A stretch of DNA of 64,000 nt from Nocardioides terrigena (GTDB lineage Bacteria; Actinomycetota; Actinomycetes; Propionibacteriales; Nocardioidaceae): NCBI RefSeq assembly GCF_003047265.1, contig NZ_PZYY01000005.1:186001-250000 (forward strand). Reading direction: 5' to 3'. The notes beneath the pieces were generated by a model that was not told the origin of the DNA, searched no databases, and was given only the letters and a program-made list of their open reading frames with translations. A program made the translations under genes and the position numbers. Positions 32,875-39,605 of the stretch are shown one piece after another (the stretch's first letter is position 1; every line of letters begins with the position of its first letter).

Positions 32875-33897
32875 TCAGTCCGGGAGTGGAAGCGGGACCT
32901 GGTGCACGGCCAGGTGGTCGTGGTTGGTGATCCACAGCGCCCGGTCGGTTGCGGCCACGCTGCCGCTGCCGGGTGGCAGCTCGATCCAGTGCGTCACCGC
33001 GCGGGACGCAGGATCGATGCGGGCCACGGCGGTGTCGGTGCGCAGCCAGACTGCCCCGGCGCCGGTGGTCAGGTCACCTCCGCCGATCGCGTTGCCGGTC
33101 ACGGCAAAGGTCTCGGCCTCCGGCGACCTGCCGTCGACGCGCGTGATCGAGCCGTCCCCCTGGTTCATCACCCAGACGGCTCCGAAACCGACGTCCATGA
33201 ACCGGGGCCGGGGACCTACCGGGATGCTCGTCCACTCGCGGGACTCGAGGTCCATGCGCTCCACGGTGTTGAGGCCCGTGGGCACCCAGAGGGCGTCGAA
33301 CGCTGCTCGGACGCCCGTTGCTGTGTCGGGGGCGGCCAGGGTCTCGGCCAATTCGTCGCCCCTGACCACGGCGATGGTCGGCTCGAGAGGATCCATGAGG
33401 ACGTAGCCCGTGCCGTCGGCCGCACCGACCACGCCCTCCGCCACCGGGCTGGCCGGCAGTGGCACGCGTGCCAGGACCTCACCGGTGGTGGCGTCGAGGC
33501 GCAGGAGCGCGCTGGGTCCGCCCGTGGGCACGAATACCTCGTCGCCCGACTCCTCGAGGGCCTGCGTCACGGACCCCCGGACGGGGGTGCGCGCGGTGAC
33601 CGCGCCCGAGGTGTCGTCGTAGCGCACCGCGCCGGGCGCGACCCCGGACACCCAGACGCCGGAGCCGCTCGCCACGGCGAAGTCGGCGAACGGCTTGGCC
33701 GTGATCGTGCGGCCGTCCACGTCGCGCAGGGTCAACGGGTCAGGCAGGTCACCCGCCGAGAGGTAGGTGACCTCGGGGATGGTCTCCGGGGTGGACGTGC
33801 GTGGAGGGTCCGTGGGCGCGGTGTCGCCGCCGTCGTCGGCGCAGCCCACCAGAGAGGCAGCCAGTGCTGCCAACAGGACGGCGCGGACGATCGCCAT
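32875..33897 (-). CDS. Beta-propeller lipoprotein
   Basis: A 340-residue exported lipoprotein: signal peptide with lipobox SLVGC (Cys19), a Pro/Thr-rich linker to about residue 45, then about six repeating beta-sheet blades with GVWVSGV, ALWVPTG, AVWVMNQGD, AVWLRTD and ALWITNHD. The repeated (A/V)xWV pattern is typical of PQQ-like or YVTN propellers. The ligand is unknown. It is convergent with the BKACE gene. Confidence 0.8.
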   Translation of the reverse strand: MAIVRAVLLAALAASLVGCADDGGDTAPTDPPRTSTPETIPEVTYLSAGDLPDPLTLRDVDGRTITAKPFADFAVASGSGVWVSGVAPGAVRYDDTSGAVTARTPVRGSVTQALEESGDEVFVPTGGPSALLRLDATTGEVLARVPLPASPVAEGVVGAADGTGYVLMDPLEPTIAVVRGDELAETLAAPDTATGVRAAFDALWVPTGLNTVERMDLESREWTSIPVGPRPRFMDVGFGAVWVMNQGDGSITRVDGRSPEAETFAVTGNAIGGGDLTTGAGAVWLRTDTAVARIDPASRAVTHWIELPPGSGSVAATDRALWITNHDHLAVHQVPLPLPD

Positions 33898-33963
33898 GCC
33901 GCCGACGATCCTCCGTGGCGTCGGTCTGTGCCACGCACTTTGTCGACCGGTCTGGACCGGCGA

Positions 33964-34974
33964 TCAGTCGTCGGTGCGCTTCATCCCGATGAGGCCGGGC
34001 TGGAAGCTCGGATCCTCGAGCTCGGCGATGGTGGGCTTGCCGAACATCGGCAGGCCTTCGCTCTTGCGGAGGAAGCCCCACACGATCGGCAGGATGACCA
34101 GCACGAAGAGGCCGACCCCGGCGATGAGCATCGGGTGCGTGTCGTCCTCGCCCGCGCCCAGGGGCGGCCAGCCGGCCTTGTCGAGCAGCGCGACGCCGCT
34201 CATGGTGAGCACGACGACGATGCCGCGACGGATGATCGACTGCGGGACCTTGGGGGCGATCTTGGCGCCGATGAGCGTGCCCGGGACGGATCCGATGAGC
34301 AGGGGGATCAGCACGCCCCAGTCGAGGCCGTGGATCGCGATGTTGGAGATCGCGGCCGCCATCACCAGCGGCACCGCCTGGACGAGGTCGGTGCCGACCA
34401 GCTTCACCGCGCTGAGCCCCGGGTAGAGCATGAGCAGCGCGATCATGATGACCGAGCCCGAGCCGACGCTGGTGATGCCCACCAGCAGGCCGCCCAGGGC
34501 GCCAACGAGCAACGTCGGGAGGATGCGGACGGCAGGGTTGTCATCCACCACGTGGGTGCCGTTGCGCACCCGCTTGAGGTTGATGTAGAGCCGAAGGGCG
34601 TAGGTCGCAGCGGCGAAGAGCAGGGCGAATCCGATGCAGAGCTTGAGCGTGCTGTCGAGGTCGTCCGGGTCGGCGAAGGTCTTGACCAGGTAGGGCCCGA
34701 GCAGGGCCATCGGCACCGACCCGATGATGAGCCACTTGGCGAGCTGCATGTGCGGGGAGCCCTCGCGCTTGTGCACGATCGCGCCGCCTGTCTTGTAGAC
34801 CGCGGCAGCGGTCAGGTCGGCCGTGACGACGACCGCGGCCTCGCCGACGCCCAGGAAGATCAGCGCCGGCGTCATCAGCGCGCCGCCACCCATGCCGGTC
34901 AGGCCGACGACGATGCCGACGACGAAGCCCGCCACCACGATTGACAGGGCGGTCAGGGTGATCAGCTCGGCCAT
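33964..34974 (-). CDS. TauE/SafE family sulfite or sulfonate exporter
   Basis: A 336-residue permease with 8-9 hydrophobic segments and the paired signature loops VVGLTGMGGGALMTPAL (about 25-41) and LVGITSVGSGSVIMI. The family exports sulfite, sulfoacetate or related C2-sulfur compounds. Its ATG overlaps the stop of the sulfate-activation fusion gene (TGATG), so the pair is translated together and likely handles the same sulfur flow, for example clearing excess sulfite. Confidence 0.88.
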   Translation of the reverse strand: MAELITLTALSIVVAGFVVGIVVGLTGMGGGALMTPALIFLGVGEAAVVVTADLTAAAVYKTGGAIVHKREGSPHMQLAKWLIIGSVPMALLGPYLVKTFADPDDLDSTLKLCIGFALLFAAATYALRLYINLKRVRNGTHVVDDNPAVRILPTLLVGALGGLLVGITSVGSGSVIMIALLMLYPGLSAVKLVGTDLVQAVPLVMAAAISNIAIHGLDWGVLIPLLIGSVPGTLIGAKIAPKVPQSIIRRGIVVVLTMSGVALLDKAGWPPLGAGEDDTHPMLIAGVGLFVLVILPIVWGFLRKSEGLPMFGKPTIAELEDPSFQPGLIGMKRTDD

Positions 34975-36782
34975 CAGTCCTCCTCGGCGAGCGCTTCCAC
35001 AATCACGCTCAACATTGTCGACATCTTGCCTGCTGCGGCCTCAGCGGCCGCATCCCCGCGCCGGTAGGGGTCGTCGATGTCGTCGTCGGGGACGGGGGCC
35101 GTACGCCGCTCGCCGGCCGCTGCGAGCAGGTCGCGGCCCCGCAGGTGGGGGGCCGCCTGGGCGGCCCGGGCGAACTGCCCCAGCGTGAAGACCTTGCGCA
35201 GGGCCTGGGGGTGCTCCTCGAGCACGAAGGCCCGGTGGCTGCTCTCCGCGGTGAGGATGAGGTCGGCCTGCTCGACGATGTCGCGGGTCAGGCGTCGGCT
35301 CCGGAAGCCCTCGTCGGCGGCGTCGAGCGTGCTCGACATCACGGCGTCCATGGGGTGCGCGTCGAAGCCGTGGGTGCCGGCGCTGCTGAACTCGATGCCG
35401 TGCGTGTCCATCGCGCGGGCGGCCTGCTCGAGCCACGCCGAGCGGCAGATGTTGGCGGTGCAGACGAAGAGGACTCGGATGGGGGAGGGTTTCGAGGCTC
35501 GCTCCGCTCGCACCTCAACCACCGACGGAGAGGGCTCGCCAACCACCGTCGGAGAGGACTCGCCCAGCGAGAGGTGGCCGGTGTCGGCCAGTGCGTCGAG
35601 GACGTCGTCGAGGGCGTCCTCGATGGTGCGGCCGGTGGTGTCGACGCGCACCGCGGCGTCGTCGGGCTCCTCGTAGGGCGAGGAGATGCCGGTGAAGTCG
35701 GGGATCTCGCCCCGGCGGGCCTTGGCGTAGAGGCCCTTGCGGTCGCGCCGCTCGCACTCCTCGAGGGGGGTGGCCACGTGCACGAGGAAGAACTCGCCAC
35801 CGGCCTCCTCGACCATGTCGCGCACCGTCGCGCGGGTGGAGGCGAAGGGGGCGATGGGGCTACAGATCGCGACCCCGCCGTGGCGAGCGATCTCGGCGGC
35901 GACCCAGCCGATGCGGGTGATGTTGGTCTCCCGGTCCTCGCGGGAGAAGCCGAGGCCGGCGGAGAGGTGGCGGCGGACGACGTCGCCGTCGAGGCTGGTG
36001 ACCGTGCGCTCGCCCTGCTCGAGGACGCGGTCCATGAGGGCGCGGGCGAGGGTGGACTTGCCGCTGCCGGACAGGCCGGTGAAGAAGAGGACCAGGCCCT
36101 GCTCGCCGGGCTCGGGGAGGTCGCGGTCGACGATGGTCTGGATGGTCGGGGGGTGGGGTGGTTTCGAGGCTCGCTCCGCTCGCACCTCAACCAGCGAGGG
36201 CGGGGGCTCGGCCAACGCGTGGACGGGGTCGCTGCCGGCGTAGGCCTGGGCGACGCGGACGCCGAGCTGGTGGTCGGCGTCGGCGTCACCGTGGTCGGCG
36301 AGCGGCACGACCACGACGACGGCGTCGTCGAGCAGGTCGGCGGCGGCCAGGGTGGCGCGGATGAGGGCGACGGGGGAGAGGTCTGACGTGCCGTGGCCGG
36401 CGAAGACGAGCAGCAGGCTCGGGCCCAGGCCGCGGACCTCCTCCAGCTGGGTGGCGGTGAGGGCATCGGTGACGGGCACCACGGTGCGGCCGGCGTGCTG
36501 CTCGCGCACCTGCTTGGCGGAGAGGTAGAGCCGGCGGAAGGGGCCGTACTGCGCGTGGGTCAGCGCGGTCACGTCGCCGGTGGCCGGCGCGACACGGGCC
36601 AGCGGCAGGCCCTCGGGGTCGACCAGCTCGACCTCGTCGGCGGTGGCCAGGTCGCCCGGCAGGTCGATGGTGAGCACGCTGCCCGGGGCGTTGAACGCGG
36701 TCAGCGGGTGGACGGCCCCGGTGGTGAGGAGCTCGAGGTCGTCGAGCTCGCGCGGGCTGGGGTGGTGCTGGGGTGTCGACAC
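34974..36782 (-). CDS. cysC: ATP-sulfurylase-like / APS kinase / LMW phosphatase fusion
   Basis: A 602-residue three-part protein starting at a GTG. Residues about 1-190 resemble the PUA-like and Rossmann parts of ATP sulfurylase but lack its usual catalytic motifs. Residues about 228-405 are an APS kinase with Walker A GLSGSGKS (235-242), SLDGDVVRRHLSAGLGFS and GLYAKARRGEIPDFTGI. Residues about 433-602 are a low-molecular-weight tyrosine phosphatase with active-site CTANICRS (Cys near 440) and late DDDIDDPYRRG. The two linkers each contain an in-frame copy of a palindromic repeat (VEVRAERASKP). It makes PAPS and may also dephosphorylate BY-kinases. Confidence 0.88.
   Translation of the reverse strand: MSTPQHHPSPRELDDLELLTTGAVHPLTAFNAPGSVLTIDLPGDLATADEVELVDPEGLPLARVAPATGDVTALTHAQYGPFRRLYLSAKQVREQHAGRTVVPVTDALTATQLEEVRGLGPSLLLVFAGHGTSDLSPVALIRATLAAADLLDDAVVVVVPLADHGDADADHQLGVRVAQAYAGSDPVHALAEPPPSLVEVRAERASKPPHPPTIQTIVDRDLPEPGEQGLVLFFTGLSGSGKSTLARALMDRVLEQGERTVTSLDGDVVRRHLSAGLGFSREDRETNITRIGWVAAEIARHGGVAICSPIAPFASTRATVRDMVEEAGGEFFLVHVATPLEECERRDRKGLYAKARRGEIPDFTGISSPYEEPDDAAVRVDTTGRTIEDALDDVLDALADTGHLSLGESSPTVVGEPSPSVVEVRAERASKPSPIRVLFVCTANICRSAWLEQAARAMDTHGIEFSSAGTHGFDAHPMDAVMSSTLDAADEGFRSRRLTRDIVEQADLILTAESSHRAFVLEEHPQALRKVFTLGQFARAAQAAPHLRGRDLLAAAGERRTAPVPDDDIDDPYRRGDAAAEAAAGKMSTMLSVIVEALAEED
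35488..35529 (-). repeat. Dispersed palindromic repeat, copy 2 (APS kinase-phosphatase linker)
   Basis: GGTTTCGAGGCTCGCTCC then GCTCGCACCTCAACCACCG. The copy is read in frame on the minus strand as VEVRAERASKP at about residues 420-431 of the fusion protein. A 24-base tandem duplication of its edge follows (35517-35540 and 35541-35564, differing at two bases), lengthening the linker further. Confidence 0.8.
36160..36199 (-). repeat. Dispersed palindromic repeat, copy 3 (sulfurylase-like-APS kinase linker)
   Basis: It shares an identical core with the copy at 35488 (GGTTTCGAGGCTCGCTCC..CTCAACCA) and lies in the same reading frame, 672 bases away. It encodes VEVRAERASKP at about residues 196-207, exactly between the first two domains of the fusion protein. 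Confidence 0.8.
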
Positions 36783-36788
36783 GGGTCA

Positions 36789-36815
36789 ATCCTGCCAGTC
36801 CGGCGTCGGTAGCCT
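36789..36815. promoter_or_regulatory. Divergent leaderless promoter candidates
   Basis: TAGCCT at 36810-36815 lies 6 bases before the asparaginase ATG on the plus strand. CAGGAT at 36794-36789 lies 6 bases before the GTG of the cysC fusion on the minus strand. Neither start has a ribosome site, so both mRNAs may be leaderless. Confidence 0.4.
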
Positions 36816-36821
36816 GCAGCC

Positions 36822-37781
36822 ATGTCGAGAGCAGTGGTGGTGGCCGAGATCGTCCGTTCGGGGTTCGTGGAGGGGCACCACTACGGATCCGTCGTGGCGC
36901 TCGACTCGGACGGGGGAGTCGACTGGTCAGTCGGGGTGGTCGACGAGCCCGTGCTGCCGCGCTCGTGCAACAAGCCGATCCAGGCCCTCGGCATGGTCCG
37001 GGCCGGCCTCGACCTGCCGCCGGACCTGCTGGCGCTGGCCTGCGCCTCGCACTCCGGCGAGCCCTTCCACGTCGAGGGCGCCCGACGCATCCTCGACTCA
37101 GCCGGACTCACCGAGGACGCGCTGCAGACGCCGCCCGACTGGCCGGTCGACGACGCCGCTCGCGATGACGTCATCCGCGCGGGCGGCACGAAGACGTCGA
37201 TTCTGATGAACTGCTCGGGCAAGCACGCGGCGATGCTGGCCACCTGCGTGATCAACGGCTGGCCGGTCGAGACCTACCTGGCACCTGACCACCCGCTCCA
37301 GCAGGTCATCGCCGAGACCTTCGCCGACCTCACCGGGGAGCCGGTCACCACGGTCGCCATCGACGGCTGCGGCGCCCCGCTCCTCTCCACGTCGCTGGTC
37401 GGGCTCGCCCGCGCCTTCCGGACGCTGGCGGTGGCCACCGACGGGCCCGAGCGCCGGATCGCCGACGCGATCCGCGAGCACCCGGCGTACGTCTCCGGCA
37501 CCCGGCGCGACGAGCTCGCTCTGCTCACCGCCATCCCCGGCGCGATCGGCAAGGCCGGCGCCGAGTCGGTCTATGCCGTCGCGTTGCCCGACGGTCGTGC
37601 CTTCGCCCTCAAGACCGACGACGGCGCTCCCCGGGTGCGCCCCGTGCTGATGGCCGAGGCACTTCGGCGCTCGGGCGTTCTCGAGCTCGACGGGGTCGAC
37701 GCAGAGGCCGTAGGCCGGACCGGTCAGCACGTGCTGCTGGGCGGTGGCCAGCCGGTCGGCGAGATCCGCGCGACGTACTAG
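36822..37781 (+). CDS. Asparaginase II family protein
   Basis: A 319-residue protein of the asparaginase II family (PF06089 type), with the N-terminal VVAEIVRSGFVEGHHYGSVV, the conserved RSCNKPIQALGMV, ASHSGEPFH and MNCSGKHAAMLA, and late DGCGAPLLS. It hydrolyses L-asparagine to aspartate and ammonia in the cytoplasm. No ribosome site precedes the ATG, fitting a leaderless transcript. Confidence 0.92.
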   Translation: MSRAVVVAEIVRSGFVEGHHYGSVVALDSDGGVDWSVGVVDEPVLPRSCNKPIQALGMVRAGLDLPPDLLALACASHSGEPFHVEGARRILDSAGLTEDALQTPPDWPVDDAARDDVIRAGGTKTSILMNCSGKHAAMLATCVINGWPVETYLAPDHPLQQVIAETFADLTGEPVTTVAIDGCGAPLLSTSLVGLARAFRTLAVATDGPERRIADAIREHPAYVSGTRRDELALLTAIPGAIGKAGAESVYAVALPDGRAFALKTDDGAPRVRPVLMAEALRRSGVLELDGVDAEAVGRTGQHVLLGGGQPVGEIRATY

Positions 37782-37838
37782 CTAGCGCCCATCTCCCAGT
37801 CCTGATTGGCAGTGTGAGCGCACTCACGGCCCCTTAGT

Positions 37839-37868
37839 TTGCATTTTGCTAACAAGTGTTAGCACTAT
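37839..37868 (+). promoter_or_regulatory. Promoter of the XRE gene with an internal operator
   Basis: TTGCAT (37839-37844) and CACTAT (37863-37868), 18 bases apart, make a plausible promoter. The perfect inverted repeat GCTAAC-AAGT-GTTAGC (37848-37863) lies between them, ideal for autorepression. The -10 box ends 6 bases before the ATG and GGAGG is only one base from it, so the mRNA may be leaderless. A second dyad, GTGAG-CGCA-CTCAC, lies at 37814-37827. Confidence 0.5.
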
Positions 37869-37874
37869 GGAGGC

Positions 37875-38258
37875 ATGGCCAAGGACAGCAAGGACGGGAA
37901 GACCGTCGTCGGCTCCCTCGGAGACTTCCTCAGGGAGCAGCGACTCGCGTCGCGGCTGTCCCTGCGGCAGCTCGCCGAGCAGGTCGGCGTCAGCAATCCC
38001 TACCTGAGCCAGATCGAGCGTGGTCTGCGCCGTCCCTCCGCCGAAGTGCTCCAGCAGATCGCCAAGGCACTGCGCATCTCCGCCGAGCAGCTCAACGTGC
38101 GGGCGGGGATCGTGAGCCCCGAGCCGGGCGTCGGGGGGTCGGTCGAGCTGGCCGTCCTGGCCGACACCGGACTGACCGAGCGCCAGAAGCAGTCGCTGCT
38201 GGACGTCTACGCCTCCTTCCTCGCCCTCAACGCGGGCCAGGCAGGCGACAAGAGCTGA
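37875..38258 (+). CDS. XRE-family HTH transcriptional regulator
   Basis: A 127-residue protein with a helix-turn-helix at about residues 15-70 (LRQLAEQVGVSNPYLSQIERG) and a helical C-terminal part. The gene order regulator then hbhA-like gene, with a DUF2516 gene close by, matches mycobacterial Rv0474-hbhA-Rv0476. It probably controls its own promoter through the GCTAAC..GTTAGC dyad and may control the next gene, which starts 64 bases after its stop. Confidence 0.9.
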   Translation: MAKDSKDGKTVVGSLGDFLREQRLASRLSLRQLAEQVGVSNPYLSQIERGLRRPSAEVLQQIAKALRISAEQLNVRAGIVSPEPGVGGSVELAVLADTGLTERQKQSLLDVYASFLALNAGQAGDKS

Positions 38259-38322
38259 TCCGACCCCGACCGCGATCATCGTGATCGGGTCGGTCCACAC
38301 GTCAACACGAAGGAGCTCCACC

Positions 38323-39066
38323 ATGGCCAAGGCCACCCTCCCGAAGCCCGTTCTCGCCTACGTCGGCGTGACCGACCTCGCCGTCGAGATCGTCCGCGAC
38401 CTCGTCACCGAGACCCAGACCCGCATCGCGGGCGTCCAGAAGGACGTCACCGCCCGCGTCTCCGACGTGCAGAAGACCGCCGGTGACCCCAAGGCCCTGG
38501 CCGACCGCGCCACCACCGTCGTCAACGCCCGCGTCGACGCCCTCGCCAAGGACGCCAAGGCCCGCCGCGAGGCCATCGAGGCCCGCGTCGCCGAGCTCCA
38601 GGCCGAGGCCAAGGCCTACCCGGGCAAGGTCCAGAAGCTGGTCGACGACAACGTCGCCACCGCGACCGACACCTACGACGACCTGGTCAAGCGCGGCGAG
38701 ACCCTCGTGGGCCGCGTCCGCCGCCAGGAGTCCACCAAGCGGACCGTCGCCTCGGCCAAGACCACCAAGGCCAAGGCCAAGACCACCGCGACGCAGGCCA
38801 AGAAGGCCGTCGACGCGGAGACCACCGCCACCAAGAAGACGGTCACCGCCAACAAGACCGCCGCCAAGAAGGCCGCCGCGAAGAAGAGCGCCAGCAAGAC
38901 CGCGGCCACCAAGACCGCGGCCAAGAAGGCCCCGGCCCGCAAGGCTCCGGCCAAGAAGACCGTCACGGCCCAGAGCAGCGCCAAGGCCACCGTGACCGCG
39001 GCCCAGAAGACCGCCGCCAACGCGACCCAGGCCGTCACCGAGGCCGCCGAGAAGGTCGGCGACTGA
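38323..39066 (+). CDS. hbhA: HbhA-like heparin-binding hemagglutinin homologue
   Basis: A 247-residue protein: N-terminal coiled-coil/helical part (about 10-140, VTDLAVEIVRDLVTETQ) and a long Lys/Ala/Thr-rich tail (about 145-235) with KKAAAKK and KKAPARK-type repeats like the C-terminal heparin-binding region of mycobacterial HbhA. AAGGAG precedes the ATG at 38323. In mycobacteria HbhA binds host glycosaminoglycans and affects lipid bodies; in a likely free-living bacterium the tail could bind DNA or anionic glycans such as those made by the flanking loci. The tail is low-complexity, so homology is strongest at the N-terminus. Confidence 0.8.
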   Translation: MAKATLPKPVLAYVGVTDLAVEIVRDLVTETQTRIAGVQKDVTARVSDVQKTAGDPKALADRATTVVNARVDALAKDAKARREAIEARVAELQAEAKAYPGKVQKLVDDNVATATDTYDDLVKRGETLVGRVRRQESTKRTVASAKTTKAKAKTTATQAKKAVDAETTATKKTVTANKTAAKKAAAKKSASKTAATKTAAKKAPARKAPAKKTVTAQSSAKATVTAAQKTAANATQAVTEAAEKVGD

Positions 39067-39138
39067 AGGACTGGTGCCCTCAGCGGCACCGACGACGACC
39101 AGCTGGCCCTCTTCTGAAGGCCGCGGTCTGAATCACAC

Positions 39139-39170
39139 AACGACCCCCGGCCGGATGGCTGGGGGTCGTT
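39139..39170 (+). terminator. Terminator hairpin after the hbhA-like gene
   Basis: AACGACCCCCGGCC pairs with GGCTGGGGGTCGTT (14 base pairs including one G-T) around the loop GGAT, 72 bases past the stop. It likely ends the XRE-hbhA transcript. Confidence 0.75.
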
Positions 39171-39192
39171 GTCGTTGGTGAGGATCGGCTTC

Positions 39193-39295
39193 GGTTTCGA
39201 GACAGGCGCCAGAGCGCCTTCCTCAACCAGCGGCGGTGGCAGAGCGCCTTTCTCAACCAGCGGTGGTGGCCAGGGCGACTTCCTCGACCAGCGTT
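39193..39295. repeat. Degenerate cluster of the palindromic repeat
   Basis: A GGTTTCGAGACAGGCGCC..TTCCTCAACCAGCGG unit at 39193-39233 is followed by two partial units (AGAGCGCCTTTCTCAACCAGCGG and AGGGCGACTTCCTCGACCAGCG). It fills the gap between the terminator of the hbhA-like gene and the end of the DUF2516 gene. Confidence 0.65.
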
Positions 39296-39297
39296 CT

Positions 39298-39591
39298 TTA
39301 GCGGCCGGAGGTGACCTCGGCGAGGGCGGGGCGCACGTCGGCAAGGTAGACGAGGGCCGCGATCGTGAAGGCCAGGTGGATCAGGTTGATGGGGGAGGAG
39401 CTGATCAGCAGCACCTGGGCGAGCAGGCCGAGCCCGAGGATGATGCTCCACGCGGGCTTGGTGAGCTTGCCCGTGGCCGTGTAGGCCTCGGCAGGGAAGA
39501 GCAGGGAGCTGATGAAGGCATACGACTTCACAGCCAGCAGGGCCAGCATGACGATGAGGTAGACGTAGCCCTCGATCTGGAAGAAGCTCAC
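39298..39591 (-). CDS. DUF2516 family membrane protein
   Basis: A 97-residue protein with three hydrophobic segments (about 8-28, 46-64, 68-86), typical of DUF2516. In mycobacteria the homologue (Rv0476) follows hbhA on the same strand; here it is convergent, so the neighbourhood is kept but its orientation is changed. Its function is unknown. Confidence 0.85.
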   Translation of the reverse strand: MSFFQIEGYVYLIVMLALLAVKSYAFISSLLFPAEAYTATGKLTKPAWSIILGLGLLAQVLLISSSPINLIHLAFTIAALVYLADVRPALAEVTSGR

Positions 39592-39605
39592 GGGTCCAGA
39601 GTAGT

